From positions 1 through 56,258 of the forward strand of contig NZ_CDBL01000015.1 in assembly GCF_000820005.1 (NCBI RefSeq): a DNA stretch of 56,258 nucleotides, read 5' to 3'. The notes under the pieces were generated by a model. The model was not told where the DNA came from and ran no database searches. It worked only from the letters and a program-made list of their open reading frames with translations. This DNA comes from Aeromonas piscicola. GTDB taxonomy: Bacteria; Pseudomonadota; Gammaproteobacteria; Enterobacterales; Aeromonadaceae. Position 1 is the stretch's first letter, and every line of letters begins with the position of its first letter. This document shows positions 49,121 through 56,258 of the stretch, one piece after another. The position numbers and the translations under genes are program-made.

Positions 49121-50449
49121 ATGAAGAAGACGATTGTTGCCATGTTAGTAAGTGGCGCCGTGCTGTTCCCGGGCCTTACCCAGGCCCAAACGCTGGAACA
49201 GTCAGTGGCACAGTCACTGGCTACCCATCCGAAAATCAAGGAAGCTTTTGACCTCTATCAGGCTCGACTGTATCAGCATGATGGTGCCAAAGGCGGTTAT
49301 TACCCCACCATAGATCTGCGCGGTGGTGTCGGTTATGAAAAGACCGACAGCCCGTCCACCCGTGCAGCTGCTGCCAACTCGACCACCATCGATGACTCGA
49401 TGACCCGCAAAGAGGCCGGGATCAGCCTGCGTCAGATGCTGTTTGACGGTTTCAATGTCAGCAGCAACGTGGCCCGTACCGATGCAGAAGCCAACGCCCA
49501 GCGTCTGGCCATGATCTCCGAAGCGGAGAACACGGCGTTGCGTGTGTCAGAGGTGTACCTCAACATGCTGCGCCAGCAGGAGCTCCTGGAGCTGTCCAAG
49601 CAGAACCTGGAAACCCATGAGCAGATCCGCAGCGACATCAGCAAGCGGACCGATTCGGGTCTTGGCTCTACCGCCGACCAGACCCAGATCGATGGTCGTG
49701 TTGCCCGGGCTTATGCCAACCAGGCTGCTGCCGAGAACAACTACCGCGATGCCGAGAGTGAGTTCATTCGCGTCGTCAACGAGATGCCAAAGGATCTGGT
49801 ACAACCCGTTCCCAATGGAGAACTTGTTCCCGCCAGTCTGGATGCTGCATTGAAAACGGCCACCGAAGTGCATCCGACTCTGCTCTCCTCCCTGCAGGAT
49901 ATCGAAGCGGCCAAGTATCAGCATGAGGGTTCCAAATCCGGTTTCTATCCGAATGTGTCATTTGAAGTGGATCAGAACTGGAACGAGGATATAGATGCAG
50001 TCAAGGGACGTAACGACGATCTGACCGCCATGGTGCGGATGCGTTACAACCTGTTCCGCGGCGGTTCTGATCTGGCCGAAAGCAAGGCAACGTCAGCCCT
50101 TTACTCCCAGGCGAAAGACATTCACATGAATGCCTTCCGTCAGGTTGAGGAGGGGACTCGCCTGGCCTGGAACGCCAAGGAGTCGCTGACCAAGCAGAAG
50201 ACCTTCCTGAAAGAGCACGTTGACGCCAGCTATGACACTGTACAGGCGTACAAGAAGCAGTTTGGCCTGGGCCAGCGTACCTTGCTGGACGTGTTGAACA
50301 CCGAGAACGAACTGTTTGAGGCGCGCCGCAGCTACATTACCGCCGAGTATGACGCTCTGCTGGCTGACTATCGCATCCTCAACGCCACAGGCAGTCTGCT
50401 CAACGCGTTTAACGTCCAGCAGCCTGCCGACTGGCAAGCTAAGCAGTAA
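49121..50449 (+). CDS. lapE: TolC-family outer-membrane channel LapE
   Basis: A 442-residue TolC-like protein forming the outer-membrane duct of the type I system. The signal peptide covers residues 1-22 (MKKTIVAMLVSGAVLFPGLT, then QA). Two TolC repeats are visible: LEQSVAQSLATHPKIKEA and, in the second half, LDAALKTATEVHPTLLSSLQ, each leading into long helices; FYPNVSFEVDQNWNED and YYPTIDLRGGVGYEKTD are the matching beta strands. The ATG at 49121, after TGGAGATACC, is preferred to an in-frame start 15 bases earlier. It lies between lapC and lapG on the same strand. Confidence 0.92.
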   Translation: MKKTIVAMLVSGAVLFPGLTQAQTLEQSVAQSLATHPKIKEAFDLYQARLYQHDGAKGGYYPTIDLRGGVGYEKTDSPSTRAAAANSTTIDDSMTRKEAGISLRQMLFDGFNVSSNVARTDAEANAQRLAMISEAENTALRVSEVYLNMLRQQELLELSKQNLETHEQIRSDISKRTDSGLGSTADQTQIDGRVARAYANQAAAENNYRDAESEFIRVVNEMPKDLVQPVPNGELVPASLDAALKTATEVHPTLLSSLQDIEAAKYQHEGSKSGFYPNVSFEVDQNWNEDIDAVKGRNDDLTAMVRMRYNLFRGGSDLAESKATSALYSQAKDIHMNAFRQVEEGTRLAWNAKESLTKQKTFLKEHVDASYDTVQAYKKQFGLGQRTLLDVLNTENELFEARRSYITAEYDALLADYRILNATGSLLNAFNVQQPADWQAKQ

Positions 50450-50567
50450 TGGGGATCGCATCAGGCTTGATGCGATTGAAAGGGATGGTTGCAGCCGTGC
50501 TGCCGCCATCCTTTGTCTCTCACGGTCAGCCTAGACCGATGCAGTGACTGTCATTGGATGCCAGAGG

Positions 50568-51329
50568 ATGAGCGTGACTGTGTGGTGGAAGGCAAGCGGT
50601 TGCAGCAGGGTGTCAGTCTCAGGGTTGGGCCCGCTTTTACGCGCTCGCTGGTTGCGTTACTCGCTGTGGTTACTGCTGGTTTCACTTCCGCTGCTGCTCT
50701 CTGCCAGTCAGCCTTTGACACCCGAAGATCTCAAATTGGTCCAGCGCGCCCAGGAAACCTATGGGGTCAGGGCGGGCAAGCGTGTGACAACCTGGCGTAC
50801 GCTGGTCATGCAAAATCGTGCTGCAGGGCTGAACGAGCGCCAGAAGCTGGAGAAGGTAAACCAGTTTTTCAACCAGATGCGCTTCATCGATGACATCAAG
50901 TTGTGGCGCAAAAAAGATTACTGGGCCACCCCGCTGGAGTTTTTGGGGGCGGCAGGCGGTGATTGCGAAGACTTCAGCATTTCCAAGTATTTCACCCTGC
51001 TGGAGCTTGGCATTCCGGATGAAAAGATGCGGATGGTATATGTCAAGGCATTGGATTATAACCAGTTTCATATGGTTGTTGCCTACTATGACACGCCTTC
51101 CTCAGTGCCTGTGATTTTGGATAATTTAATCGGCTCGATCCGCCCTGCCAGTCAGCGCAGGGATCTGGTGCCGATATACAGCTTTAACGGTAGTCACTTG
51201 TGGTTGATGAAGGCGCGTGGCCAAGGGGAACTGGCCGGGCGGTCGTCACGCTTGGGATTATGGAGTGATTTACGCAATCGCATGACTTCAGGGCGATTGG
51301 CTCAGCCTGTGGTGAATTTGGATGATTAA
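50568..51329 (+). CDS. lapG: Periplasmic cysteine protease LapG
   Basis: A transglutaminase-like cysteine proteinase (BTLCP/DUF920 type) of about 253 residues that cuts the N-terminus of LapA-type adhesins to release them from the surface. The catalytic triad is visible: Cys133 in GGDCEDFSISKY, His168 in YNQFHMVV and Asp185 in PVILDNL. Acidic residues next to the Cys (Asp132, Glu134, Asp135) fit the calcium dependence of the family. A hydrophobic export segment lies at about 28-46. The start is uncertain: ATG 50568 is used; GTG at 50574, better placed behind AGAGG, or GTG at 50544 are alternatives. lapD begins three bases after its stop. Confidence 0.92.
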   Translation: MSVTVWWKASGCSRVSVSGLGPLLRARWLRYSLWLLLVSLPLLLSASQPLTPEDLKLVQRAQETYGVRAGKRVTTWRTLVMQNRAAGLNERQKLEKVNQFFNQMRFIDDIKLWRKKDYWATPLEFLGAAGGDCEDFSISKYFTLLELGIPDEKMRMVYVKALDYNQFHMVVAYYDTPSSVPVILDNLIGSIRPASQRRDLVPIYSFNGSHLWLMKARGQGELAGRSSRLGLWSDLRNRMTSGRLAQPVVNLDD

Positions 51330-51332
51330 CCT

Positions 51333-53258
51333 ATGACGCTCTACAGACAATTATTGGCAACCATGTTGATCCTGTTCGGATTGTTGTTTGCGGCCACTTA
51401 TTGGGTGCAATTCAATTCGACTCGAACCTACCTGGCGCAGCAACAGGAAACCACCGTCATCAATACCGCCACTTCGCTGGGGCTGGCACTTACCCCGTAT
51501 TTGGAAAACGGTGACAAGGTGGGGGCTGAATCAGTGATCCAGGCCATTTTTGATGGTGGTTATTACCAGTTGATCCGGCTGGATCTGCTGGCTTCCAAGG
51601 ATGTCATCGAGCAGGAGAACACCAGCAATATCCAGGGTGTGCCGCAATGGTTTATTGGCCTGGGCCTGTTTCCCGAGGTATCCAACGAGTCAATTCTGAC
51701 ATCAGGCTGGCTGCAACTGGGCAAATTGAAAGTAGTCGGTCACCCGGGTCAGGCCTATTACGAGCTGTGGCGAGGGATGAGTGAACTGGCAAGCTGGTTC
51801 CTTATCGGTTTTTTGATCACCATCATTCTATTGATGAGAGCATTGAATTATCTGCTCAAGCCGCTCAAGCAGATCTGTGAGCAGGCGGTGGAGATTGAAC
51901 TGCATCACTTTGGTCACGCCATTCCAGAACCCAAGACCCACGAGTTGAAACAGGTGGTACAGGCCATCAACACCCTCTCCAGCAAGCTGGCTCTGCAGTT
52001 TAAAGAGCAAGCAGAAGAGGCCATAAAATTGCGGGAGCGTGTCTATGTGGACGCCGTTTCCGGCTTGGGTAACCGTGCCTATTTTGTCGGGCAGGTCAAT
52101 GCATGGATTGCCGAGGCAGGACAAGGTGGTGTCATGCTGGTGGCTGTCGATATGCTGGATGACCTGTACCGTGAAGAGGGGTTTGCCGCGCGGGACAACA
52201 TGGTCAAGTCCATCGCCCAGACCTTGAAAGATCAGTTGAAGGGGTGGGATGGTGCGGCTTTGGCGCGGATCTCTGCGACTGAATATGCGCTGCTGTGCCC
52301 TACCGATGATCTGGCTCAGCTTAAGGAGCTGGCCGAAGTCATCAACGGTCGTATTGCCGACCTGGTCGTGAATCCCATGGGGGAAGGGGATGCCCTCTCT
52401 GTCATCGGTATTGCGGGACGTGACGGTAATGACGACCTGTCTGCCCTGCTGACCAAGGCCGATAATGCCTTGGGCAAGGCGCGCAATGAGCGCCGTGGTG
52501 CCGTTGTGATGGAAGGCGGTACCGATCAGGGTTTGATGGGGCGTCTGGCCTGGCGCGATCTGGTGCAAGATGCCATTGCTCAGCACTTGTGGCGCTTCAA
52601 GGCTCAGCCGGCTTGCCGCTTCGACAATGGGGTACGACTGCATGCCGAGTTGTTTGCCTCTATTTCACGTGATGGTACTGATTACTTTGCCGGTCAATTC
52701 TTGCCAGCCATCGAGCAGTTCAAGCTGGGCAGCGAGTTTGATCAGGCGGTGCTGGAGGCCTGCGTGCCCTTGCTTGAGCGGCAATCAGATCTGGTGCTGG
52801 CCATCAATATCACGGCAGGTTCCCTCTGTTCTGACGAGTTTCTGAGCTGGCTGACAGGGTATCTGTCGACTCACGCCGAATTGAAGGACAGATTGTTGTT
52901 TGAGATACCGGAGGCCGCCATCATGAAGCACAAGGAACATGTGACCGCCTTGGTGAACACGTTGCAGGAATACGGGTTCCAGTGGGGTGTTGATCATTAT
53001 GGTCGCCACTTCCAGTCTCTGGGTTATCTGGAGGAGCTGGCGCCAGCCTATGTCAAGGTTGACCATGGTTATACCAGTCAGGTCATGGAGCCAGGTGCCG
53101 ATACCTCCTTCTTGGCCGCAGTTTGCCGCGCCGCTCACAATGCGGGTGTGACAACCATTGCAACCCGTGTCGAGGATCAGCATCAGGTCGAGTTGCTATC
53201 CAGGTTGCATATCGATGGTTATCAGGGCTTCGTACACCCTGCATTTCCTTTGTCCTGA
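51333..53258 (+). CDS. lapD: c-di-GMP receptor LapD, degenerate GGDEF-EAL protein
   Basis: A 641-residue inner-membrane receptor. Membrane helices lie at about 8-24 and 152-172 and enclose a LapD/MoxY periplasmic domain with the SGWLQLG loop (Trp126) that contacts LapG in homologues. A HAMP segment follows, then a GGDEF-like domain whose motif reads SATEY (314-318) and an EAL-like domain whose motif reads HAELF (437-441). Both active sites are therefore lost, and the protein should bind but not make or break c-di-GMP. At high c-di-GMP it sequesters LapG and keeps the adhesin on the surface. It ends the operon before a strong terminator. Confidence 0.94.
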   Translation: MTLYRQLLATMLILFGLLFAATYWVQFNSTRTYLAQQQETTVINTATSLGLALTPYLENGDKVGAESVIQAIFDGGYYQLIRLDLLASKDVIEQENTSNIQGVPQWFIGLGLFPEVSNESILTSGWLQLGKLKVVGHPGQAYYELWRGMSELASWFLIGFLITIILLMRALNYLLKPLKQICEQAVEIELHHFGHAIPEPKTHELKQVVQAINTLSSKLALQFKEQAEEAIKLRERVYVDAVSGLGNRAYFVGQVNAWIAEAGQGGVMLVAVDMLDDLYREEGFAARDNMVKSIAQTLKDQLKGWDGAALARISATEYALLCPTDDLAQLKELAEVINGRIADLVVNPMGEGDALSVIGIAGRDGNDDLSALLTKADNALGKARNERRGAVVMEGGTDQGLMGRLAWRDLVQDAIAQHLWRFKAQPACRFDNGVRLHAELFASISRDGTDYFAGQFLPAIEQFKLGSEFDQAVLEACVPLLERQSDLVLAINITAGSLCSDEFLSWLTGYLSTHAELKDRLLFEIPEAAIMKHKEHVTALVNTLQEYGFQWGVDHYGRHFQSLGYLEELAPAYVKVDHGYTSQVMEPGADTSFLAAVCRAAHNAGVTTIATRVEDQHQVELLSRLHIDGYQGFVHPAFPLS

Positions 53259-53276
53259 GCCATTAGCACTAAAAAT

Positions 53277-53300
53277 GGGCCCCATGAGGGCCCTTTTTTT
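53277..53300 (+). terminator. Rho-independent terminator after lapD
   Basis: GGGCCC pairs with GGGCCC around five bases and is followed by seven T. It separates the machinery operon from the adhesin gene. Confidence 0.9.
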
Positions 53301-53525
53301 ATGCGAATTAAAAATAAGTATTAAGGCTTTTAGCTGATGGATCGCGTAAGGCTTTACTCGAATCCCAAATAAGTGACTGATTAAACAATATAAAAAAAGA
53401 CCCTTCGATTTAATGCGAAGCATTGCTCCCGGTTTGAACCCATCTTGTACATTTTTGCAACGGAATCGAACCTGACAGGCATCTATGGTGTAGGCATCAA
53501 GATCTGTCATGTTGGAGCAATGGAT

Positions 53526-56258
53526 ATGCGTACCCAAATAATCGACAAAACCGTGGTGGTTTCTTCTGTTGAAGGCAATGTTCAAATATTGCTGGCCGAT
53601 GGTAGCAGTCGCCCTCTGCAGAAAGGTGAAATCCTTCAGCCAGGCGCCAAACTCAATATTGCAGACGACGCCAAGCTGGCTCTGGCACCCTACGACGATT
53701 CTCCTACATCTGCCACCCCGGACGCCGTAGCTCCGGATGCTCCGGTACCGGGACAACCACAAACTCCGGATGCAGGGAGTGCGACCTCTCCCGATATTGC
53801 CGCATTGCAAAAATCGATTTTGCAAGGGGTAGACCCGACGCAAAACTTTGAGGCTTCTGCCGCCGGTGGGGCACCTGCCGCAGGTGGTGGTGGCGGTGGA
53901 ATTGGTGGGGTCGCCGGTGCCAGTGGTAATGGCGGTTTTGTCACCATAGATAGAATCGGTGATGCAACGATTGCTGCCGCCGGGTTCGACACCACTTACC
54001 AGACCGAGCCTGTCGTCGATGCTCAGCAGCTGGCAGAACCACTACTGGCCAACGAGCTGGCGGATCAAGGTGAGCAGTTGACCGTGCCCGAAGATGGGGT
54101 ACTGAACGGCAATGTTCTCACCAACACGGTCAACACGGATGGCCCTGATGCGGCGTCTGTGCTGCTCTTCAGCTGGGGGGATAACGTCAACATTGCTGCA
54201 GGTACCAGCATCACAATTGATGGTGTCGGCAGCCTCGTCATTAACGCTGACGGCAGTTTCACCTTCACACCAGCCCCCAACTATGATGGCGCTGTACCTC
54301 CTGCTACTTATACCGTCACCGATGGCACTGACACGGTTCAGTCCACACTGGAACTGACAATTACTCCTGCCAATGATATCTCCGATCAGAATGAGAGTGT
54401 TGTTGTGACAGAAGACACCACCATATCAGGTAACTTGTTGACCAATACCATCGACAATGATGGGCCACAGGCTCCGTCTGTTACCGGTTTTAGCTGGGGT
54501 TCCATCACCAATCCTGCATTGGGCACACCCGTAACTCTGACTGGGGTGGGAACCCTGTTGGTCAATGCCGATGGCAGCTATCTGTTCACGCCGGCACCTA
54601 ATTACGATGGACCGGTTCCTGCGGTGAACTATACCGTCACAGACGGCACAGACACGGTTCAGTCCACTCTCTCTATTGCTATCACCCCGGTTGATGAGCC
54701 TGTTGATCTGGCTGGCTTACAGCTGGAAGGCGGTGAACTGACGCTAGGTGAAGCTGCGTTGACAGATGGCAGTAACCCGAATGCAACTGCTCTCACTCAA
54801 AGTGGTGTGTTCACCTTTAATGCGGCAGATGGTGTACAGAGTTTGACTCTGGGCGGTGTCACTCTGATCAGTAATGGGCAAGCTATTACTGCGTTCCCTC
54901 AGGCGATTACCAGTCCACTGGGTAATCAGCTGGTCGTGACCGGCATTAATTACAACCCTGTCACCGGGTTAGGCAGCGTTAATTACAGCTACACCCTGAG
55001 CGACAATGAAAATCATACCAAGCCTGTCAATGATGCGGCTCTGGGTGAGAGTTTCGGTGTGGTATTGGTGGATACCGATGGCGATAGTACCAGTGGCAGT
55101 CTGGATGTGGTGATCCTGGATGATGTACCGAGCGTCACGCTTACCTCTGGATCGGAAGGTGTGGGCAGTGTGTTTGTGGATGAAAGCCTGGCAGCGCTGG
55201 GCGGTGCGGGCAGTGATGGCGTCGCCAGTGCCAGCCTGAGTGCTGCCACCGTGCAGGCCCAGTTCAATCCGGCCTTCGGGGCCGATGGGGCGGGCACGAT
55301 TGGTTATAGTCTGGCGCTCACGGGCAGCAACGTGGTCAGCGGCCTGTTTGCGGTGGATCCGCAAGCTCCCGCTGGGCAAGGTGAGGCCATCGTGCTGAAC
55401 CAGGTGGGTAACGTCATCACCGGCAGTGCCGGTGGGGTGGATTACTTCACGCTGACCATCAACCCGAGTACCGGGGAAGTGACGCTTGCCCTGCTGGATA
55501 ACGTCTGGCACGGCGATACCAACAATGCGGATGACAGCGTGGCGCTGAGCCTGGGCAGCGGGGTACTGACCCTGGTGCAAACCGTGACGGATGCCGATGG
55601 CGACAGCGCCAGTGCCGCCATTGACGTGGGGACTGGCGGGGTATTCCGGTTTGAAGATGACGGCCCGAGTGCCGGGTTGGCGGAGGAAGCGCCGCGCCTG
55701 AGTGCCAGCGTGGACGAAAGCCTGGCAGCGCTGGGCGGTGCGGGCAGTGATGGCGTCGCCAGCGCCAGCCTGAGTGCCGCCACCGTGCAGGCCCAGTTCA
55801 ATCCGGCCTTCGGGGCCGATGGGGCGGGCACGATTGGTTATAGCCTGGCGCTCACGGGCAGCAACGTGGTCAGCGGCCTGTTTGCGGTGGATCCGCAAGC
55901 TCCCGCTGGGCAAGGTGAGGCCATCGTGCTGAACCAGGTGGGTAACGTCATCACCGGCAGTGCCGGTGGGGTGGATTACTTCACGCTGACCATCAACCCG
56001 GGTACCGGGGAAGTGACGCTTGCCCTGCTGGATAACGTCTGGCACGGCGATACCAACAATGCGGATGACAGCGTGGCGCTGAGCCTGGGCAGCGGGGTAC
56101 TGACCCTGGTGCAAACCGTGACGGATGCCGATGGCGACAGCGCCAGTGCCGCCATTGACGTGGGGACTGGCGGGGTATTCCGGTTTGAAGATGACGGCCC
56201 GAGTGCCGGGTTGGCGGAGGAAGCGCCGCGCCTGAGTACCAGCGTGGACGAAAGCCTG
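53526..56258 (+). CDS. lapA: LapA-type giant repeat adhesin (3' end outside window)
   Basis: An open frame of 911 codons runs off the window. Residues 1-110 form the retention module that plugs the LapE channel, ending DPTQNFEASAAGG, where the di-alanine of SAAG (111-114) is the predicted LapG cut site; a second AAG follows at 118-120, then a glycine linker. Next come two Ig/cadherin-like repeats of about 105 residues (each starting near VPEDG or VTEDT and ending YTVTDGTDTVQSTL), a T1SS-143-like segment, and near-identical 178-residue repeats of DUF5801 type (DESLAALGGAGSDGVASASL). The ATG at 53526 fits GGAG eight bases upstream better than the in-frame ATG at 53520. RTX repeats and the secretion signal are expected beyond the edge. 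Confidence 0.92.
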   Translation, partial: MRTQIIDKTVVVSSVEGNVQILLADGSSRPLQKGEILQPGAKLNIADDAKLALAPYDDSPTSATPDAVAPDAPVPGQPQTPDAGSATSPDIAALQKSILQGVDPTQNFEASAAGGAPAAGGGGGGIGGVAGASGNGGFVTIDRIGDATIAAAGFDTTYQTEPVVDAQQLAEPLLANELADQGEQLTVPEDGVLNGNVLTNTVNTDGPDAASVLLFSWGDNVNIAAGTSITIDGVGSLVINADGSFTFTPAPNYDGAVPPATYTVTDGTDTVQSTLELTITPANDISDQNESVVVTEDTTISGNLLTNTIDNDGPQAPSVTGFSWGSITNPALGTPVTLTGVGTLLVNADGSYLFTPAPNYDGPVPAVNYTVTDGTDTVQSTLSIAITPVDEPVDLAGLQLEGGELTLGEAALTDGSNPNATALTQSGVFTFNAADGVQSLTLGGVTLISNGQAITAFPQAITSPLGNQLVVTGINYNPVTGLGSVNYSYTLSDNENHTKPVNDAALGESFGVVLVDTDGDSTSGSLDVVILDDVPSVTLTSGSEGVGSVFVDESLAALGGAGSDGVASASLSAATVQAQFNPAFGADGAGTIGYSLALTGSNVVSGLFAVDPQAPAGQGEAIVLNQVGNVITGSAGGVDYFTLTINPSTGEVTLALLDNVWHGDTNNADDSVALSLGSGVLTLVQTVTDADGDSASAAIDVGTGGVFRFEDDGPSAGLAEEAPRLSASVDESLAALGGAGSDGVASASLSAATVQAQFNPAFGADGAGTIGYSLALTGSNVVSGLFAVDPQAPAGQGEAIVLNQVGNVITGSAGGVDYFTLTINPGTGEVTLALLDNVWHGDTNNADDSVALSLGSGVLTLVQTVTDADGDSASAAIDVGTGGVFRFEDDGPSAGLAEEAPRLSTSVDESL
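53856..53867 (+). other. Predicted LapG cleavage site in the adhesin
   Basis: Codons for Ser-Ala-Ala-Gly, residues 111-114 of the adhesin, follow a DPTQ motif as in known LapG substrates, where cutting falls between the two alanines of a TAAG-like site. A nearby PAAG at residues 117-120 is the alternative. Confidence 0.65.
55176..55709 (+). repeat. 534-bp tandem repeat, copy 1, in the adhesin gene
   Basis: The unit encodes 178 residues starting VDESLAALGGAG. It is followed immediately by a nearly identical copy; differences seen are a handful of single bases, mostly silent. Confidence 0.95.
55710..56243 (+). repeat. 534-bp tandem repeat, copy 2, in the adhesin gene
   Basis: Same unit as the preceding one. 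One visible amino-acid change is Ser to Gly in the INPSTGEV / INPGTGEV stretch, and another Ala to Thr occurs at the junction to copy 3. Confidence 0.95.
56244..56258 (+). repeat. Start of a third copy of the 534-bp repeat
   Basis: The last 15 bases restart the unit (codons for VDESL), showing the array continues past the window edge. Confidence 0.9.

Noticed and set aside
54969..56114. A 381-codon reverse-strand frame inside the adhesin repeats
   Set aside because: It is the mirror of repeated adhesin coding sequence; its own internal repetition follows from the 534-bp unit.
55176..56258. Direct repeats considered as a CRISPR or satellite array
   Set aside because: Units are 534 bp, contiguous, in frame and coding; there are no short repeats with unique spacers.

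Overview
The window reads as a chromosomal segment of a high-GC gammaproteobacterium, most probably Aeromonas (A. hydrophila / A. salmonicida group). The strongest pointers are an AsaP1/EprA1-type aspzincin protease followed by a gene resembling its own propeptide, a DUF2913 gene, a Vibrio/Aeromonas-type solitary autotransporter barrel, and enteric-like gene orders (dapB-carA-carB, serA/rpiA/fau, yhcC/gltBD). No rRNA, tRNA, CRISPR array or complete insertion sequence was recognised.

Layout. 1-7.1 kb: 3'-truncated glgC, a PilU-type pilus ATPase, a DUF486 membrane protein, a family-3 solute-binding protein with a recent 20-bp tandem duplication at its 3' end, btuCD, an AAC(6')-type acetyltransferase and a DAHP synthase of AroH type. 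7.2-14.8 kb: dgkA, serA, rpiA, fau, an NhaC/MetT-like transporter, an alpha/beta hydrolase and dapB. 14.8-22.2 kb: carAB behind a long AT-rich control region with an ARG-box candidate, then a stand-alone form-2 leuA behind a structured leader. 22.2-27.7 kb: a YaiW-like lipoprotein, an AT-rich insertion (HAD hydrolase, unknown protein, broken PLD/zinc-ribbon gene), an outer-membrane barrel and a DedA protein. 27.7-32.5 kb: speG, an RhlE-family helicase, DUF2913, and the aspzincin protease with its inhibitor-like partner. 32.5-37.7 kb: a SoxR-controlled divergent locus (questin-oxidase-like enzyme / soxR, O-methyltransferase, SnoaL-like protein), then a cystine-type ABC importer. 37.7-45.1 kb: gltBD and yhcC. 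45.5-56.3 kb: a Lap-type adhesion locus.

The most coherent multi-gene system is the Lap locus. A LapB/LapC/LapE type I secretion apparatus exports a giant repeat adhesin (gene running off the window). Its N-terminal retention module carries a predicted di-alanine site for the periplasmic protease LapG. LapG is in turn held by LapD, an inner-membrane c-di-GMP receptor with degenerate GGDEF and EAL motifs. The second is the SoxR module, where a 19-bp-spacer promoter with a perfect inverted repeat lies between soxR and a questin-oxidase-like gene. The neighbouring O-methyltransferase and SnoaL-like genes suggest handling of quinone or redox-cycling aromatics; this is inference. The AT-rich island at 23.5-25.3 kb is the least understood part of the window.
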